From assembly GCA_900550495.1 (NCBI GenBank), contig URSJ01000021.1, positions 1 to 8,187 on the forward strand: 8,187 bases of DNA. The letters run 5' to 3'. Source of the DNA: an uncultured Rickettsiales bacterium (GTDB lineage Bacteria; Pseudomonadota; Alphaproteobacteria; Rs-D84). Under the pieces are notes generated by a model, which worked only from the letters and a program-made list of their open reading frames with translations, ran no database searches and was not told where the DNA came from. Shown piece by piece: positions 4,536 to 8,187 of this stretch (the first letter of the stretch is position 1; each line of letters begins with the position of its first letter). Position numbers and translations under genes: made by a program.

Positions 4536-6186
4536 ACATTTCGTCCGGCACGCGCAGTCCCATCAGGTCAATTGTGCGCCCCAGTGCATCGGCGGCAATT
4601 CGCACGATGTGCAGGCGTTGCGCCCGGGCGTCAGATGGAACGTCTTCGCGCAGAATAGGACAATTGTGATAAAATGAATTTATCAACTGGCACAAATCGT
4701 ATGCGTAGTTCGCAATCATGTCGGTCGCGCGATTGTCAAATGCGGACTGAACCGTGCGTTCAAAATCCAGAATTTCAATCAACAAATTGCGTTCGTCAGC
4801 AGTCAATTCTGTCAGTTGGGCAGACACTGTGTCCCCTGCCCGACGTAAAACCGAATTCAAACGCACTGCGGTGTATAATATGTATGGACCAGTGCGCCCC
4901 TCGAAACTGGTAATTTGGTTCGGATCGAAAATATAATCGGCACGAACATCGTGAATCAGGTCGTTGAATTTGATTGCCGCCAATGCAATTGCGTCAATTG
5001 TGTCATCGTTCAGTTGTTTACCGGCATCCATCACGCGGGTGTGCACGGCGTCGCGCACTGTATCCAAAACATCCAGTAATTCTGCCACGCCACCATCGCG
5101 ACTCTTGAAAGGTTTGCCGTCGGCCCCAGTCAGTGCGCCGAAACCAGTGTGGAATAATTCGGCGTTGGTGATTTTTGCCAAACTGGCGGCACGAAATACC
5201 TGTTGAAAATGCAGATTCTGGCGTGAGTCGGTAAAATATCCGATAATATCCGGATTATCTGTTTTTGTGCGGTAATATATCGCCGACAGGTCTGCGGCGG
5301 CATATGTTTGGGTGTCAGCACTGGTGCGAAATATCAACGGTGGCATTGGCGCACGGTCTTCATCGCGTTTGATGTTCACAATCATTGCACCATCGTCCAA
5401 TGTCAACAGGTTTTTGGATTCCAAGATTTTCTGCATTTCTGGGACGTATTCGGCAACGCCACGTTCGCCCATTGTTGCGTCAAATGGCAATACGTTTAAC
5501 CGGCGCAACACTGTGTCCATTTGTGTCAATGATATTTTCATAAACGCGTCATAAATACGCTTGCATTCCGCATCGCCCGCTTGCAGTTTTGCAGTTGTTT
5601 CTTTGGCTCGTGCCAGCCATGCACTATCGGTTTTAGCACGTGCGGTTGAAGCCGGATAGATTTTGTTTAATTCTGTGGCGTTCTGGGGCATGCCGTATTC
5701 CATAATCCACGTGATAATCAGTCCCATCGGACGACCCCAGTCACCAATGTGATTGTAACTTTTAGTTTTATGCCCCAATGATTTGGCAATGCGATTAAAT
5801 GTATCGCCCACGATTGTCGTGCGCAGGTGTCCGATATGCAACGCCTTGCCGACGTTGTATCCGCCGTAATCTAAATCGATTTTCAGTGGTTGTGTGGTGC
5901 ACAGGTTTGGCGCGTTATATGTGGCGTGCCAAATAAAATCATCGCGTAATTTAATGTTGATAAAGCCTGGGCCGGCAATTGATGCGTCGGCGACAAAGTC
6001 CAATTCGCGCAGTTTTGGTAATAATTCACCTGCCAATTCGCGTGGGTTTTTGCCGGTGCTCTTTGCCATGACCATAGCAGCATTTGTGGCAAAATCCCCA
6101 AATTCGCGGTTACGTGGCACGTCCAGTTTAACCGCCACGCCCAGTTTGTCGTTTATCGTATCTGATATATATTTATACAAGTTCAT
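4534..6186 (-). CDS. argS: Arginyl-tRNA synthetase (class I)
   Basis: This enzyme charges tRNA-Arg with arginine using ATP. The N-terminal tRNA-binding (Add-1) domain covers about residues 1-90, with GDFATNAAMVMAK at 30-42 and GPGFINIKL at 72-80. The class I catalytic signature HIGH is at 117-120 in NVGKALHIGHLRTTIVGD, followed by YNHIGDWG at 144-151. The region replacing KMSKS in this family is GKPFKSRDGG (357-366). The DALR anticodon-binding domain runs from about GPYILYTAVRLNSVLRRA (433-450) to the family-typical end LMGLRVPDEM. At 550 residues it is in the normal range of about 550-590 and looks intact. The start ATG follows ACAGG at acceptable spacing. It begins 28 nt after the sensor kinase stop with no terminator between them, so it is probably co-transcribed with the two-component genes. 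Confidence 0.98.
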   Translation of the reverse strand: MNLYKYISDTINDKLGVAVKLDVPRNREFGDFATNAAMVMAKSTGKNPRELAGELLPKLRELDFVADASIAGPGFINIKLRDDFIWHATYNAPNLCTTQPLKIDLDYGGYNVGKALHIGHLRTTIVGDTFNRIAKSLGHKTKSYNHIGDWGRPMGLIITWIMEYGMPQNATELNKIYPASTARAKTDSAWLARAKETTAKLQAGDAECKRIYDAFMKISLTQMDTVLRRLNVLPFDATMGERGVAEYVPEMQKILESKNLLTLDDGAMIVNIKRDEDRAPMPPLIFRTSADTQTYAAADLSAIYYRTKTDNPDIIGYFTDSRQNLHFQQVFRAASLAKITNAELFHTGFGALTGADGKPFKSRDGGVAELLDVLDTVRDAVHTRVMDAGKQLNDDTIDAIALAAIKFNDLIHDVRADYIFDPNQITSFEGRTGPYILYTAVRLNSVLRRAGDTVSAQLTELTADERNLLIEILDFERTVQSAFDNRATDMIANYAYDLCQLINSFYHNCPILREDVPSDARAQRLHIVRIAADALGRTIDLMGLRVPDEM

Positions 6187-6214
6187 TTTTTATACCTGTC
6201 GTAAAAAATTGTTG

Positions 6215-7495
6215 TTATATTGGCAGTACAACACGGACGCGAAGACCGCCCAATTCGCTGTTTTCCAGGAACATTTGGCCACCGTGGTTTTCAATCGCGG
6301 TCTGGGCAATTGATAGCCCCAGTCCGGTTCCCCCAGTGTCGCGCCCACGTGCATTATCCAGGCGGACAAATGGGCGCATTGCGTCGGCCTTTTTATCATC
6401 TGGAATGCCAGGACCGTCATCTTCAATAATAATTTCAACCTGGTCAGCGGTGTCAATCTCGGTAATCTTGATTTTCTTTTTGGCAAAACGTGCCGCATTT
6501 TCAATAATATTGCCGAATGCGCGTGCTAATGCCATCGGGCGCGCATAGAACTGTGCTGGCGTGTCCGGGAATATTGTTTCAATCTTTTTGTCTGGGGCTG
6601 CGTCACGCGCTGTGCGTAACAGCATTGCGGGCAATTCGGTTGTCTGTTCAATTTCGGGTGTTTCACCACGTGCAAATGCCAGATATCCGTTAACCATTTC
6701 AGACATACGATCAATGTCGCGTATCAGTTCGTCGTTTGTTGCGCTGCCAGTTTCAACCGCCAAACGCATGCGTGTCAATGGGGCCTTTAAATCATGGCTG
6801 ACCGCGTTTAACATATCTGTGCGAGTGCGGTTATATCTGTTCAAACGTTCCTTCATCGTAATCATTGCGATGGCGGCGTCGCGTATTTCACGTGACCCCG
6901 ATGGCTTGAATCCTGGCGCGTCCAAACCGCGTCCAAACCGATTTGCTGCCTTGGCAATACTGCGTATGCTGCGCGTGTGCAGCACGATAAATGGCGATAT
7001 CAACAGTAATACAATCAGGAACGAGCCAACTAACCAAATCAAAAACACCTCGGTGCTGGTAGAATACACACGATATAGCGATGTGCCAAATGTCGCAACG
7101 CTGCCGTTCTTGGTTGGAATATCAACGAACATCAGGCGTTTGTCCTTGTCGATATAGATTTTGGCGGGTCTGTTCAGACGTTTTGACAATTCCGACGCCA
7201 GACGGCCTGTTTCGCGGGAATGATTATCGTTTTTTTTGGGACGATTCAGGTGCGGATTTACGGAAACATTTATCCCAATATCGCGTGCCATTGATGACAA
7301 TGCATCGTTATCACCGCTGTCCATAAAGTTCATCATGGTTGTAATTTCGCCCGCCAATGTGCGTGCCAACGTCGCATGAACGCGATCCCAGTGGTTACCG
7401 AAAAATACATTAGCAACAATAACCTGGGCCACAATTAGTGGGACAGTTATCATCAAAATTGTGCGCCATAAAAAGCTGCGTGGTATCAATCTCAT
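6215..7495 (-). CDS. EnvZ-like membrane sensor histidine kinase
   Basis: This is a 426-residue inner-membrane kinase that senses an unknown signal and phosphorylates the adjacent regulator. Predicted membrane helices are at about 11-33 and 148-172, enclosing a periplasmic domain of about 114 residues. A HAMP linker follows at about 173-225. The phosphoacceptor H-box is AVSHDLKAPLTRMRL, with H234. The ATPase has an N-box (GNIIENAARFA, N329/N333), a G1 box (EDDGPGIP, 358-365), an F-region (RPFVRLDNARGRD) and a G2 box (GGTGLGLSI, 388-396). The H-box and F-region most resemble the EnvZ family, whose members can also act as phosphatases. All catalytic motifs are intact. The ATG directly abuts the regulator's TAA with only a weak ribosome binding site, so translation is probably coupled. 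The true ligand is unknown, and the EnvZ resemblance does not prove osmosensing. Confidence 0.95.
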   Translation of the reverse strand: MRLIPRSFLWRTILMITVPLIVAQVIVANVFFGNHWDRVHATLARTLAGEITTMMNFMDSGDNDALSSMARDIGINVSVNPHLNRPKKNDNHSRETGRLASELSKRLNRPAKIYIDKDKRLMFVDIPTKNGSVATFGTSLYRVYSTSTEVFLIWLVGSFLIVLLLISPFIVLHTRSIRSIAKAANRFGRGLDAPGFKPSGSREIRDAAIAMITMKERLNRYNRTRTDMLNAVSHDLKAPLTRMRLAVETGSATNDELIRDIDRMSEMVNGYLAFARGETPEIEQTTELPAMLLRTARDAAPDKKIETIFPDTPAQFYARPMALARAFGNIIENAARFAKKKIKITEIDTADQVEIIIEDDGPGIPDDKKADAMRPFVRLDNARGRDTGGTGLGLSIAQTAIENHGGQMFLENSELGGLRVRVVLPI

Positions 7496-8155
7496 TTATT
7501 TGTCACCATTATTGTTGTTTGTGGTGGGCGTGGATATCAATTTATACCCGCGACCACGTATCGTTATTATATCCAGATTGGATAATACACTATTTAATTT
7601 CCCACGCAAGCGTTTTGCAACCATGGGCGACGCGGGCGCAATATTACCCATTGGACGGGTTAAATGGGCCAATAGTTTTTTTTCTTCGCCCGATAGTCCT
7701 AAAATACGGCGGTTACCATTCGCATCGTATACAAAGAATTCGTCGTCTGCGAATGCCAGACCATACGGCATTGTGGATTCAAATGTGGTGGTGCGGCTGC
7801 GAGTTATGTTGTTCAAGCGCAAAATCAATTCCCGCAACTGGAACGGTTTGGCCAAATAGTCGTCTGCCCCCGCATCCAATCCGTCAATTGCGTTTTCTGA
7901 GCCTGTCATCGCAGTCAGCATAATTACTGGTGTCGCGTCGCCTGTCCCACGCAGATTCTTTAAAAACGTCAGACCATCTGTGCCAGTCATCATCCGATCC
8001 AGCACGATTGCGTCAACCGTCACCCGCCCCAGCACATCAGCACCCATTTCGGCCGACTGGGCCGTTATAACGTTAAAGTCGTTATTTTGCAATCCGTGCG
8101 CCAATGTTCGACGCAGCATATCGTCATCATCAATAATCAGAACAGTTTTGTTCAT
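7496..8155 (-). CDS. OmpR-family response regulator with shortened DNA-binding domain
   Basis: The receiver domain (about 1-115) is complete. It has the acidic pocket IIDDDD (7-12), phosphoacceptor D53 in IVLDRMM, the switch T81 in MLTAMTG, and K103 in YLAKPF. A linker leads to a C-terminal winged-helix region. There, LSGEEKKLLAHL (154-165) matches helix 1, KRLRGKL (181-187) matches the end of the recognition helix, and ITIRGRGYKL (197-206) matches the wing. Only 12 residues lie between G170 and the RLRGKL motif, where OmpR/PhoB proteins have about 29-31, so most of helix 2 and the start of the recognition helix appear absent. Total length is 219 against about 235-240. The open frame is otherwise clean and the downstream motifs remain in frame, so this is not a simple frameshift. 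The start ATG abuts the stop codon of the preceding gene. The partner kinase follows immediately. Confidence 0.93.
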   Translation of the reverse strand: MNKTVLIIDDDDMLRRTLAHGLQNNDFNVITAQSAEMGADVLGRVTVDAIVLDRMMTGTDGLTFLKNLRGTGDATPVIMLTAMTGSENAIDGLDAGADDYLAKPFQLRELILRLNNITRSRTTTFESTMPYGLAFADDEFFVYDANGNRRILGLSGEEKKLLAHLTRPMGNIAPASPMVAKRLRGKLNSVLSNLDIITIRGRGYKLISTPTTNNNNGDK

Positions 8156-8187
8156 TTACTTTTGCATTGGTTCAACGGCGTATTCCC
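8156..8187 (-). CDS. C-terminal end of an unidentified upstream gene
   Basis: Immediately before the regulator's ATG on the minus strand is an in-frame TAA (8158-8156), preceded by nine open codons reading EYAVEPMQK to the window edge. The stop/start arrangement (TAAATG) is the same as at the regulator-kinase junction, which suggests a co-translated gene. Nine residues are too few to identify it. In other alphaproteobacteria OmpR/EnvZ-like pairs can follow a MarR-family gene (the petP-petR arrangement). That is a guess about context only. Confidence 0.45.
   Translation of the reverse strand, partial: EYAVEPMQK

Noticed and set aside
5894..6313. 139-residue plus-strand open frame across the argS start and kinase end
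   Set aside because: It is antisense to conserved ArgRS and kinase sequence and has no start signals. The protein has no recognisable features.
6561..7157. 198-residue plus-strand open frame inside the kinase gene
   Set aside because: It mirrors the H-box, HAMP and membrane regions of an intact kinase. It is serine/arginine-rich in the way typical of antisense frames.
7496..8155. Regulator as a frameshifted pseudogene
   Set aside because: The frame is open throughout, and both the helix 1 motif and the wing motif are in the same frame. An in-frame shortening explains the data better than a frameshift.

Overview
The window reads as core chromosome from an alphaproteobacterium of moderate GC content. 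This placement is an inference from protein character (an S9 with an Ala/Lys-rich tail, an EnvZ-like kinase, an ArgRS of 550 residues) and could not be tested by a search. A host-associated lineage with a reduced genome is possible but not shown. I see no insertion sequence, phage gene, CRISPR array, tRNA or rRNA. Almost every gene lies on the minus strand, so transcription runs from high to low coordinates.

Layout from the right edge (upstream) to the left. (1) 8187-4534 looks like one operon: the last nine codons of an unidentified gene, an OmpR-family response regulator, an EnvZ-like sensor kinase, and argS. The first two junctions have a stop codon directly abutting the next ATG. The kinase-argS gap is only 28 nt, and the unit ends at a strong terminator overlapping the argS stop. 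(2) 4320-4533 is intergenic and holds the argS terminator, an unusual 8-nt-periodic AGTGA/TCACT inverted repeat, a perfect 7-bp palindrome, and a near-consensus promoter for ribosomal genes. (3) 4319-3340 is the rplM-rpsI (L13-S9) operon with a TAATG stop/start overlap, followed by a terminator. (4) 3231-1918 is tig (trigger factor) with its own predicted promoter, ending in a bidirectional terminator. (5) 1433-1876 is the only plus-strand gene, a small unidentified protein with two predicted membrane segments. It converges on tig. (6) 1234-1 is the first 411 codons of rpsA (ribosomal protein S1), cut by the window edge. Its promoter is divergent from, and 15 bp away from, that of the small membrane protein.

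Functionally this is mostly translation and nascent-chain handling: S1 for mRNA recruitment, L13 and S9 for assembly, ArgRS for charging tRNA, and trigger factor at the exit tunnel. A two-component system sits in front of argS. The points most worth checking are the shortened DNA-binding domain of the response regulator, its operon link to argS, the periodic repeat at 4422-4505, a Cys/His cluster inside trigger factor, and the small membrane protein. I did not find a clearly new multi-gene system.
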